Of a DNA stretch of 15,972 bases, positions 1-8,919 are shown piece after piece; positions within the stretch are counted from its first letter, which is position 1, and every line of letters starts with the position of its first letter. Source of the stretch: Pilatotrama ljubarskyi (taxonomy: Eukaryota > Basidiomycota > Agaricomycetes > Polyporales > Polyporaceae); assembly GCA_022385805.1 (NCBI GenBank), contig MU277779.1:50675-66646 (forward strand). Direction: 5' to 3'. A program made the position numbers and the translations under genes. The notes under the pieces are model-generated. The model made no database searches, was not told the DNA's origin, and saw nothing but the letters and a program-made list of their open reading frames with translations.

Positions 1-743
1 AGTCTTTCGCTCACAGACTGAAGACTCTCTTTGTGCGGCTTACAGTCGTGCTCCTGCCTTCCAGGTTCAGAGTTCATCAAGAGGTAGAGCCACAAAACGC
101 GGAGAAGGGGAGGAGGGGTAAACAACTTGCAGTGGCCTACATAGTACATTGCAAGTTCATTGAGAGCGGGGTAAGAAGGAACAGACGGGACTTAGACTCA
201 ATGCACTGAGACGCATTTGGTAAGATACTTTAAGACGTGGTCCGATGAGGGTGAACAGTGAAATGCGGACGTGGAGGAACAAGAGCAAGGGGTCTCCCCG
301 CCCGACCAAACAAGCTTGAGTTCAAATTTCGAAATAAATAGTAATATCTCCGAAAGAAACGGAATACACTGGCATAGCCACGGCGCGAACCGGGTGGTAC
401 GCGACATCACGTGCGCCCGCGAAACCTGGGTTGCTGATAACCGATTCCAGGGGGAATCGGAATCAGCATTCCTTGCAAGCGCTGAGCGCTGAGTGAGCGG
501 GGTCCGACCGCGCCAAGGTCACTGCCAGTTCAGTCGCTCAGAAACCTGAGTTATTTGCAGGAGTTTATTTATCCATCGTGCAATGGCCCACATTTTTGGC
601 GCGGAATACCGGAATACGTTGTACGTATCTGCGCTTGTCATGAGCAGCTAGTATATGAGGACTGGGGATACGGGGCTACGATGAAGCAGAGCCACCGCCA
701 TCATTCCACCACCTTGATTGTAATCTCTCTGTCCTCGTCAAAG
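1..743. other. Upstream region without a recognised gene
   Basis: Short open frames occur on both strands, but none shows a recognisable domain, codon pattern or splice-linked continuation. The stretch presumably holds the promoter and 5' UTR of the DUF6534 gene that begins at 744. I see no clear TATA box. The only notable structure is the imperfect hairpin at 432-468, listed separately. Confidence 0.5.
432..468. repeat. Long imperfect hairpin / palindrome
   Basis: The left arm TGCTGAT (432-438) pairs with ATCAGCA (462-468). CCGATTCC (441-448) pairs with GGAATCGG (453-460). The loop is AGGG. The two stems are separated by two unpaired bases on the left and one on the right, so 15 pairs form in total. 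It lies about 280 nt upstream of the DUF6534 start codon. It could be a palindromic protein-binding site or a chance or relic inverted repeat. Confidence 0.6.
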
Positions 744-2778
744 ATGGCGGCGTGTCCTCAAGACATCGATGCTCTCATTCTCTCCCAGATACAACTTGGG
801 CCAACTATCGGGGTGGCTTACCTCGGGGTGGCCATCTCGTCGACGTGAGTCTCCTACCGTACGCACGGTGTATTCCTCCAACTCACGCTCCCTTAGTATA
901 TATGGCATCACATGCATTCAGACCTTCCAGTACTACAGGTCTCCCAAAGGACGTGCCGATCGTGCGCTCCTCCGGTTCATTGTACGCTATGTACCCGCCC
1001 TTGCCATCTGCATTCCCATGTGCTTATGCGCCTTGCATCGGACGCAGGTTGGACTGTTGTGGTCAGTCCCATCCTCTTCGCTTGCGGCAGCGGAATCATT
1101 GATTGTGCCACCAACAGGATACTCGATTCTGCCCATCAGGCGCTGATTGTACAAATCCTGTACCACTACCTGATACTCAACTACGCGAACCCCACCGCTC
1201 TTCTTCGCACGGTTTGGTATGTTTCTTCTCATCTGCTGCAATGCTTGAGTCCCGTGTTCACCTGTCTGTAGGAGTATTCCGGTGGGCACTTGTGTCATCA
1301 AGTCACGGCTAGCTCGTGACGACTGATGTAATCTGGCCCAGACCGAGATCATCGTAAACGTAGGTCTGACCCAGCATGGGTGGTGGTAGCATGTCTGAGT
1401 CTTCGTTTCTAGGCTGTCATCGCCTTCACTGTCGAGAGGCAGGTCGTCATACGTCCTGTCTGTATGTGTGCTCTGACGTCGCTCCCATCTAGCTTCTTTG
1501 TGATGCGCATCTGGAAACGTACGTATGCCTGCCTTGTCTTCGAGGCATGTTGACCAACCGAGTTCCTGGCCACAGTCAGCTCGAATGTTTTCATGACAGG
1601 ACTTTGCGTGAGTCTCTAAAGTCCATCCTCTCCTGATCTGTCGCTGTACTGACTGGTGAGGATGTAGATGCTCTTCACGGTTGCACACCTCAGTAAGTGC
1701 TCCCTCTGTCCACCGCTAGAACCATCGGCTCAAGCACCATAATTTCCCGGTAGCAATGAACCTTGGTACGTTCCTGAGATTACAGTCAGGATGTCGGCTA
1801 ACTCGGGTATGTTGGTAGTGTTTCCCATCAGAAGGTCTGCACACACCTGTCCATCTCCCATTTGCGTTAATCATGTACACCAGCTTCTTCTACCCGCTTC
1901 TAGTGGAAGCCGAGGAGAAGCTCAAGGTGCCGTCCTTCTGGGAACACTGCATAAGGTGTAGAGCTGATACAGGATATCAAAGCCTACTGGATCGGCCGGC
2001 CTGGGCGTTGCAGTGCTCGCAGACGTGACCATATCCGTAGCGATGGTGTGGTGTCTCCGCAAGGGACGTACCGGCTTCCGCAAGTGAGTAGTACGCCAGC
2101 ATATACATATGGTAGTTGAAGCCGATGGGCACTCACGATGACTTGTTGAACAGGTCTGATGACATGATCGACCGGCTGATTGTCCTGACGATCACGACTG
2201 GTCTCTTGACTACGTGAGTGGTATTTTGACAGATCGAGCGTATGTCAGTGTGACATTCTCATGTGCAGGCTTTTTGTCATTGCCAATCTCATCGCCGTAT
2301 GTACTGTTCACTAAAGAGGTGGCTCTCGATTGACACAATTCTAGTATCTAGCCGCTCCGTCTCAGCTCTACAACCTGTTGTTCAATTTCATGCTCGGCAA
2401 ATGTGAGCAGACCCCACTACTCATAATCTCGTGGCAACGCTGACAGTTTGGCAGTCTACATCAACTCGTTGCTCACGTCGTAAGCACGCAATTTACGAGA
2501 CTTGACGTGGTGCTTGCATGACATGCTCACCTTTTTCCAAAATAAGCCTGAACACCCGCGGCTATGTGCGAGGAGGCAACTTGAACGACGTGTCGCGTGT
2601 CAATTCGGTCCCACTCTCCACCGTCCATGCAGAAACCGGTCACATCGCAAGCTCGCAATTCACGAATGCCACCAGCTCCACGGTTATCGCTGTAAGCATT
2701 GTTTCGAACGTCTCGGGCTCAACATATTCTGATGTTGTTGTTCAGGGCTCCGAAATCAAGGGCGGATACGTGGTCTGA
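744..2778 (+). CDS. DUF6534-family seven-helix membrane protein, 19 exons
   Basis: Predicted integral membrane protein of the basidiomycete DUF6534 family; its biochemical function is unknown. My exon model is 744-844, 897-981, 1048-1061, 1118-1216, 1272-1281, 1342-1353, 1413-1438, 1493-1518, 1576-1607, 1668-1692, 1754-1765, 1819-1834, 1884-1931, 1973-2083, 2154-2213, 2269-2296, 2345-2402, 2455-2479 and 2547-2778. These sum to 1020 nt (339 aa plus stop) without internal stops. Family signatures appear in order: GITCIQTFQYY near the N-terminus; LLWILDSAHQALI and YHYLILNYANP; SFFVMRIWKLS; LGVAVLADVTISVAMVW followed by the cytoplasmic RKGRTGFRKSDDMIDRL; LTITTGLLTTLFVIANLI; and NFMLGKFYINSLLTSLNTR before a polar tail. 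The start ATG at 744 leads directly into DALILSQIQLGPTIGVAYLG, the usual first helix. Introns are 41-70 nt, and several show good branch points (GCTAAC in 1766-1818, CTCTGAC in 1439-1492). The least certain junction is 1931/1973, which needs a weak donor and a 41-nt intron. Intron 1439-1492 is GC-AG. Family identity is firm; exact borders of the smallest exons need RNA evidence. Confidence 0.87.
1439..1492 (+). other. GC-AG intron of the DUF6534 gene
   Basis: The upstream exon ends GTCGAGAG and the intron begins GCAGGT, close to the usual GC-donor pattern AG|GCAAGT. It ends CATCTAG, with a branch-point-like CTCTGAC at 1471-1477. The 54-nt length fits its neighbours. Only this junction restores the conserved frame, joining AFTVE to SFFVMRIWK through a split AGC serine codon. 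No GT donor nearby is in the required phase. Confidence 0.65.
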
Positions 2779-3939
2779 GAGGCGGCGTGAGCGTAGTCCG
2801 CCCAGCAGGCACTATTTGCGACGAGCATTTCCTATGGACGGGGAGCTCATTTGACGGTAGAAAGAGACGTCGTCGTGGTGCTGCCCCTCAAGCATGGTGC
2901 CTGTAGTACAGTATTTTGATTATCTTCTTCCCGTCTATCTTGTCACCGCCTCTGGCCAGGCCCGATATCAGAGAGATGGGTCGTCTGACTACGAGTTCGC
3001 AAGCCCGGTCTGATTTTATATGCAGGGGTATCCAGCATGCGACACATTAAATGCCCTCTGCTTCTACGTCGCTTGGACTTGGAGACGCGTCGGCGGTCAT
3101 CGGAGTGCCCAAATTCATCCGCAGTAAGTGGACGGTGTATGACCGCTTAAGACCCATCGAGAACCACTTAAGCAGCGGATGAATGCCAAGGTGCCGAAAG
3201 ACGGCTGGATAGAAGTCACCTAAGCTCTGTCATTGGGGCTTCACCAGCGGCGCTCGACGGAATTATGGAAGAGGAGTGTACATAGGAAGGCGCTCTCAAG
3301 CTTGCCGTTCTTCACGTCGCAACCACCGGTTAACTGGGGCCCTCTGCGATACGAAGATGTTCAAAATTCGGACTGCTCATTATCGGGTACTACACACTCG
3401 AGGGGGACTCCGCAACAAAAATAAGCTGAGAGCATACCTAGATTTCTTGGCTAGCCGCACTCAAGTGCGGGCACTCCGTGGAACCATGGAATGAGAGAGT
3501 CACCTGGCGAGCATGTCGCATTCGTCCATGGATATGGATAAGACTGGCTTGCGATCGGATAGCATCGCATCGACCGAGGACTGGAGACGGCTGACGAAGT
3601 CCTAGGTCGCGGCGACCCAAAATAACATGCTACAGGGGGGTGCGGTATTCCTGTCGGTACATAGCGTAGCGGTACGTACAATACAAGTTTGCAGTGTCCG
3701 CAGAGCCTTCTGTCTGGAGTTGCACTGTCAAGGTCAAACAGGGGCAGACCGGGCGAACTCGACAGCAGAGCCGGGCTTGCGAAGTCATGCAGCGCTGCGG
3801 CATTTTGATCTTCACCTGCAGCGCTGTCGCAAACAGTCTCTCGTTCAGGGAAGCCATGATGGAGCACCTTTAGGGTCAAGAGCGCATCTACTAGTACGAT
3901 GCGAAACGCGAGTCTGGATGTGAAGCGTACGTGGTACCT

Positions 3940-3965
3940 GTACAAGTAGTACCATGTACTTGTAC
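3940..3965. repeat. Short perfect inverted repeat
   Basis: GTACAAGTA (3940-3948) and TACTTGTAC (3957-3965) are perfect reverse complements around an 8-nt loop, GTACCATG. The surrounding bases repeat GTAC-rich sequence. There is no gene context to suggest a function. Confidence 0.5.
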
Positions 3966-4192
3966 CGGTGCGTCGAAAAGAGAAGCCACGGTGCCACCAC
4001 TGCAAGCGCCTCCTCGGAACGTGGCGAGCGCCTCGAGTACTACAGTATCCTTATTCGCACCCCGCTAACTCCGCTTACTATGTTGCTTACTTGTACTTAC
4101 CGTATCCGAGCCGGGCCAGGCAGTAGATTACAATCTGCGAACTTGAGCTACTAGTATTTTACTGTAGCGCAGTCTGCTGCGAGTCCGTTCTC

Positions 4193-4206
4193 CTCTCTCT
4201 CTCTCT
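4193..4206 (+). repeat. (CT)7 microsatellite in a pyrimidine-rich leader
   Basis: A run of seven CT units, followed by more C/T-rich sequence to about 4620. It lies upstream of the first fatty acid synthase remnant. Such tracts are common in promoters and 5' leaders of strongly expressed fungal genes, so this may be a relic of that gene's promoter. Confidence 0.55.
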
Positions 4207-4642
4207 CCCTTCGCTCCGACTAGCACAAGTAACAGTGGCAGGTACGGGCACAGCGGTGGTCTCGCAGCCACCTGCTGCTTGCAGATGCACACTGAGGCCA
4301 TGGGCGGTGAGGAGGTCTCTTGGATTCCCGGAGGTTTCCCCGCCCGTCTGCGCCGCGGTGCAGCCCAACTGCCACGACGCAGTGCCCTTGGCCTCCTGCC
4401 CGGTGCGAACATACACTTTGGTACCTCTAAGCTGGCCCCTACTCTTCCTCCTCGCACGTTGAGCACCTCCTGTCTCCGCATATCTTCACTGCTCGCAGAG
4501 CCTCGGGCCCTAGCTGCCAGCACTCCCAGTTCAGCTCCGTTCTCCCTCGCTCTCGCACGCTGAACTATACCCGTGCCTTTGCATTCGAGCACTGGCCCTC
4601 CCTAGCGCTTCCCAACGTCAAGCTCCCGTCCGTCATCCGCTT

Positions 4643-5000
4643 AGCCTAAGGACGGCGCAGTCCAACGCCCCCGTGCTGCTCTCGCGGGAGTATGTGACAA
4701 GGATACGTGGGCCAGGTTTGGGCACAGGTAAGCGAGCTTTTGGACTTTCTTTTGCAGCAGCGTGTGCTGACCGCGACAGATTCAGACGGGCCAACAACAT
4801 CGCCTCGCCGCGAGTACCTGGACCAAGTACCCGGATTCTAGTCAAGCTGGCTACCTTACACGCAGCCAAAGATGCCGATGAGCTCTGTAAGAACCATTTC
4901 TACACCTCTCGTCGTGTCTTGGCCAATAGGAGGTCTTTCAGAACTGCATCCGGTCTCCCTCGGCCTGCCCCCGACCTGCTTGACCGCATGCAAAAGGCAT
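4643..5000 (+). pseudogene. Fatty acid synthase beta-subunit N-terminal fragment (degenerate)
   Basis: Remnant of the start of a fungal type I FAS beta region (acetyltransferase end). One frame from 4661 reads SNAPVLLSREYVTRI, matching the beta N-terminal pattern VPVLVPxEY. After a frame change, 4758 onward reads QRVLTATDSDGPTT then PRREYLDQVPGF and a TAG stop, resembling the family's acidic ...PTTPxELV segment that precedes the first helical region. Back in the first frame, ADELCKNHFYTSRRVLANRR (from 4872) matches the KELIKNYxxAR segment, followed by SGLPRPAPDLLDRMQKASA, where intact proteins run into the AIFGGQG motif. That motif is absent. The piece between REYLDQ and ADELCK is much shorter than in intact FAS, so sequence has been lost. 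A possible relic intron (GTAAGC...TTTGCAG) lies at about 4727-4756. Fungal FAS makes palmitate/stearate in the cytosol; this copy cannot. Confidence 0.7.
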
Positions 5001-6174
5001 CTGCAGCCTGGGGGAACGCTCGAGCCGTTAATTTCTCGCATAGCACATGGATCTCGGGGAGCGCGTCTCGCAGGAGCTGCGCACGCAGATGGCGGATGCG
5101 CTAGTGTCCGGAGGCCGGGTATGGGCTGGAGTGCAGCATTGCAGCTGCGGGAAGACGCGCGTGCCCTCGCCGATGAGTCCCGTAAGCATATCTCATTCCA
5201 TTCTCCGTGTTCTCGCAGCTGCTCATACGAGAAAACACACAGAACCCATAGAGAATCCTGAACCGACCCGTCAATTCGTGGGGACGACTACCCCGTGCAG
5301 CGCACTGGAGAGTGGCCCGCCCCTGAATGGGTCGCCCATGTGCGGCTCCTCAAGGCCTCATCCCGTCAAGGCGGAGATGGAGACCAGTTCAGTTCTCGAA
5401 TTGCCAGAGCCAGCCCCTACGCACGGACACCCCTCTCGTCGATTCCGAGCGCTTTCCTCCAACAGACATCAAAGCCTGGGCCGTTCACAACGCTAGTGCG
5501 CGGATCCTCTGGGCGGCGCACACGCCTGGCGGTGCGCTGCCCACCTGTATCGCGCTGTTCAGCTCGGTGTGCCGGAAGTGAAGGTGACGCACAGGCGCGC
5601 AAGTGCGCTGCGAGCTGTAGTGTGACCAGTCCGATTCCACATTGCAAAGCCAAGCTGTCATCTTCCGCACCTCGGTCCCGCACTCATTTCCAACCGTGCT
5701 CATGCCACGGCGCCGTCCCTAGTCTCAGTATCCACCCCTTCCAACACACCCCTTGCCCTGCGCCCGCAATCTCCCGGGTCTTTCTGCGCTTCCAGCACTG
5801 TCTGCTGGGTCTTTGCTTCTTACGTCGCAGCGCTTAGCTCCGCCCTGGCAGTCCGCTCGTCCCTCCACCACTCCATCGCTGCAGCTCCCTCCGGTCCCGC
5901 TGCGCGCACCCGAGTTCCGCGCCGCAGGCATCGTGCCTAGGAACGTCCGTCGCGCATCCTTTACTCCACGCTTCGGTCTTGCCCGCCGCACTCACCCAGC
6001 ATATCGATTGTCTTCCGCCTCCGCGACATCCTCGCTTGCACCGCACTACGCCATCCTGCGATCAATGCACTCGTACCGTCATCAGCTGCTCAACAATTTA
6101 CACTGGGTAGATGAGTACTCATTCGTCGTGACGATCTGCGGCTTCTAACACTTCTATCCCAGTTGCCTTCCCCC
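5001..6174 (+). other. Unresolved pyrimidine-rich stretch inside the FAS relic
   Basis: This lies between the beta and alpha fragments, where an intact fused synthase would need several kilobases for ER, DH, MPT and ACP domains. Frames are open for up to 180 codons (5295-5837), but they are rich in Ser, Arg, Pro and Cys and show no family motif I can recognise. Phrases such as TGEWPAPEWVAHVRLLK near 5300 look protein-like but I could not place them. The plus strand is strongly C-rich from about 5400 to 6050. It may be heavily decayed FAS sequence or unrelated DNA. Confidence 0.4.
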
Positions 6175-7140
6175 TTTTGCCTTACCGACAAGGGTGAAAT
6201 CGTTTGAGAGGATGCCCTGCGCGAGAACGTCCGCAAGCTCAAGGTGCACGTAAGATCGTGAGCAGCGACCAGACAGTGGCGCTCACGAACATCCAGAAGA
6301 TCTGGTAGGACGTCCTCAGGCTCTGGAACGTCGCTCAGTCGCAACCGGATCCCGCGAGGAGCAACAGAACCGTTGCCAGGGCGCTGTACGAAGGCGCCGC
6401 ACGGTCCCTCCACAGGCGTCTCCGGTCCCGTCCCGAGTCTCGTCCTGGCGCTACTCGCAGGCGTCAGTCCTCGTCCGCTTCGGGAGTAAAGGTTCTGCCC
6501 TAACCCCATGGCGGCACTCAACCAGGGTTCCAACCGAGGCGTCGAGGCGTCGAGGCGCTCATAGACTACTTTCACTCGAGATCGGCAGCACGGACGACAG
6601 GTCGGAGCTTGCCTCCCGCATCATGGTCGTCAACCTCCTTCGCTTGCGTGGCGCCGTCGAGAATGAGGAAGCGAGTGGGCACTTCGTCGTGCGCCCTACA
6701 TGAGTCTTTATCCCTCCCTCTCTGCCTAACCACTGCCTCTTCGGAACGATCGCATGCGCCGTCTGTGCTGCTCCTGGCGAATCGAGTCCTTAGTGCACGT
6801 TCTCAGCGAAGGAGATGGTGTTCCAGATCTTGGGCGTCGTGCACCCTCCTCTGTTCAGCATCGTCCAAGCGGAGCCCATCCGGGCTGATCTCGGCGGCGG
6901 CATGGATTATCTCCCCAGTTCGCTCGCATCACGACCCGCATGCCGCGCGGTTTCAAAGAACAACAAGAAGAGCGAGCTCCGTCGCACATCGCGCAACCCG
7001 ACAGGACCATGAACGGAGTAGGCGCGGAGCTGGGTCTCGAGAAGGTCGGGGTCGGCGGGGCAGTTTGAACTTCCTGGAGATGGCCTGGATGGTGGACTTT
7101 GACGGTTGCTCAAAGGACGACACTCTCTACGTTCTCATGC
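6175..7140 (+). pseudogene. Fatty acid synthase alpha-subunit fragment (degenerate)
   Basis: Remnants of the alpha region appear in the correct order. KGEIV, a TGA stop, then EDALRENVRKLKVHV (about 6189-6251) matches the linker before the ketoreductase. TVALTNIQKIW, a TAG stop, then DVLRLWN (about 6274-6330) and RALYEGAARSLHRRLRSRP (from about 6380) continue that linker. Most of the NADPH-binding KR domain is missing: the text jumps to NQGSN and VEALIDY (about 6520-6565). Next come DDRSELASRIMVVNLLRLRG (6592-6651) and MVFQILGVVHPPLFSI, QAEPIRADL and GGMDYLP (6815-6925), the conserved KR-to-KS bridge of alpha subunits. NKKSELRR (about 6960-6985) and NFLEMAWM with DFDG (about 7067-7107) complete the approach to the ketosynthase. 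The KS domain and the phosphopantetheine transferase are not seen. At least two in-frame stops and several frameshifts make it clearly dead. Order beta then alpha on one strand fits the single-chain FAS of many basidiomycetes. Confidence 0.85.
6536..6559 (+). repeat. 8-bp tandem duplication that shifts frame in the FAS relic
   Basis: The unit GAGGCGTC occurs almost three times in a row (6536-6543, 6544-6551, 6552-6559 with the last base changed). It falls in the codons for NQGSNRGVEALIDY. An extra 8-bp copy shifts the reading frame, so the upstream NQGS frame runs into a TAG stop, while VEALIDY is read in a different frame. Confidence 0.7.
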
Positions 7141-8919
7141 AGAGCCAGCCGTGTCGTTGGAGTTCGCGTAGAAGACGCAAGGCGCACTCTATCTGTAGAG
7201 TGGCCCATATCATGAACGCGGCTGCGTTCCTACCTCCTGCATCAACAGGGATACAGGACTGCGCGTTGGGCGGCTGGTACCAAGGTGGAGGGACACAGAT
7301 CGGCGCAATGGAGGGACCAGCCAATATCTTGGGATGGCAACTCCCAGTCGTCCAGCTCTCGCCACCAGGCTCTACGTTCCGTCGACGAGGCACTGGTGCC
7401 AGGCAATCGCTCAGCCCCATGCCTCAGCCTGAGAGGCATATGGCTCCGCGCATTTCTGCAGCCCTCTACCTCTCCCCAAATTTATTATAGGTACTCCTGT
7501 CACCTACACAAGCGTACTGAGCTGGTGAACGCTGAGCTCCGAGGGAATATGCGCATCACACAAATGGAGCGATGAAGTGGTGAGGCGGCGAGCGGCTGAC
7601 AAATCTCCCTTCACGTACGTCCAGGGCTCCAGATTGCGGGGGAATCTTCTATGTTTAGGAGTAAGTACTCATATCACCTAGTGAGCCTGCGTTAGGCAAC
7701 GCTGTTTGTCGGACGTTGCTGGGACTGCCTACGGCTTCAGCGACGTGGGATCCTCGGATCACTGCCAGTAGACGACTGCTCTTCGTAGCGCCTGACCCCT
7801 TGTACACCTCCATCATGACTCAGAGTCCCCGTTTGTTCGGGCACGCCCTCATTCTCTCTTCAGCCCCAAATGCGTACACCACAAGGATCTCTGTTTTAGA
7901 GCCATGCGGCGGAGGCGCACGAGCAAGCCAATGGTGTGGAGCACGAGGGGATGGTGCCTCAGTGGTCAATGAACCTAGAGATGCTGTCGTTGGTGGTGCG
8001 CGCGATGCTCAAGTGGGCGTTCATCAGGCTTCCTCCCGCACCAGAAAGGATGCGCCCTAGACCTTGGGCGTTGTTTGTACTGTGCCTGCATGCCTACCGC
8101 TCTGTCTGATCCATCGGCCTCAGGGCGTCCGCATGAGTAATCTCACATGCAACTGCGTGTGACTGAAGCTTACGCTGTTTTGGCAGATACCTACGCTTCG
8201 ACGCTTTGAACGTACCTATCTTCTCAGAGCCTGGGTGACGGAAGCTTTGTCTTCTCATCTGTCGTTCTGTCCTGTCCGCATCCTTCCATTTCCTACGGAA
8301 CCATTTGGAGTTCGGAGCTGCGCCTGTCAAGGGCGCAGTGCGTAGAAGATGTTTCTGTATGCCGCCCATCCATCAGCAAGTCCCCGAAACTGCCGGCCCT
8401 ATGGAGGTCTTTGAACGGCGTTCACCAGGTAACTGTTTGATATAGTTCCTTTGGGCGGTTCTCCGAACAGTTCACGTTACTTAGTGCAGGACTTCATCAC
8501 TGAGAGAATGCACGGGATAATTGTGACTGCGCAGGGCAGAAGAGCTAGACGACACGCGGAAGCCGCCCCAGAACCTTCAACGCTTCAAAGGGCGCTTTGA
8601 GGTATGCTTCTCATGCGCACTTCAACCTCTTCCCGTTGCTTGCGGTCTCGGTTACTACAATATGCCGAGACCTCTCACGGGCTTTATACGGCGGCTTGAG
8701 TACAGACCCCTGTAGCGTCTCGACCACAGCCCGTCTTTCCATCCACGTTCCAGACCCTCCCACGCTCACAGGCGTGTTCCATTCGGCACTCGAAGCTTGC
8801 GTCCGTGCCAGAGAGGTGTATAACGCGTGGTCAGCATCCCCTTCCGACTGTTGCCTCCACTGTCCGCACCGAGAATCCTGAGTGAGCGCAGCGATAGCAC
8901 TCTCAGTGACGAGTTCCAA
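7141..8919. other. Long stretch without a convincing gene
   Basis: The open frame 6609-7490 extends into this region but is a shadow of the FAS relic at its start and shows no domain afterwards. A patch at about 7270-7345 reads WYQGGGTQIGAMEGPANILG, which looks protein-like but is unassigned. Frames at 7716-8060 (+), 8094-8369 (-) and 8611-8919 (-) have no motif, no start context and no splice-supported extension. The last few hundred bases presumably contain the promoter of the dehydrogenase gene at 8920. Confidence 0.4.

Larger units (their letters stand above)
2779..4640. other. Intergenic region without a recognised gene
   Basis: About 1.86 kb between the DUF6534 stop and the first recognisable fatty acid synthase remnant. 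The first few hundred bases are presumably 3' UTR. The longest open frame is antisense, 3451-4005 (184 codons), and I see no known motif, signal peptide or splice continuation in it. The stretch also holds a small hairpin at 3940-3965 and a CT tract at 4193-4206. From about 4190 the plus strand becomes pyrimidine-rich, as fungal promoters and 5' leaders often are. Confidence 0.45.

Noticed and set aside
987..1688. A 233-codon minus-strand open frame opposite the DUF6534 exons
   Set aside because: It overlaps the conserved plus-strand exons exactly, has no motif, and its composition is that of a reversed coding shadow.
3451..4005. A 184-codon minus-strand open frame
   Set aside because: No recognisable domain, no splice-linked exons, and no start context; treated as chance.
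6609..7490. A 293-codon plus-strand open frame, the longest in the window
   Set aside because: Its first half is out of frame with clear FAS alpha matches and is rich in Ser and Arg. No domain, start context or splice continuation supports it as a gene.
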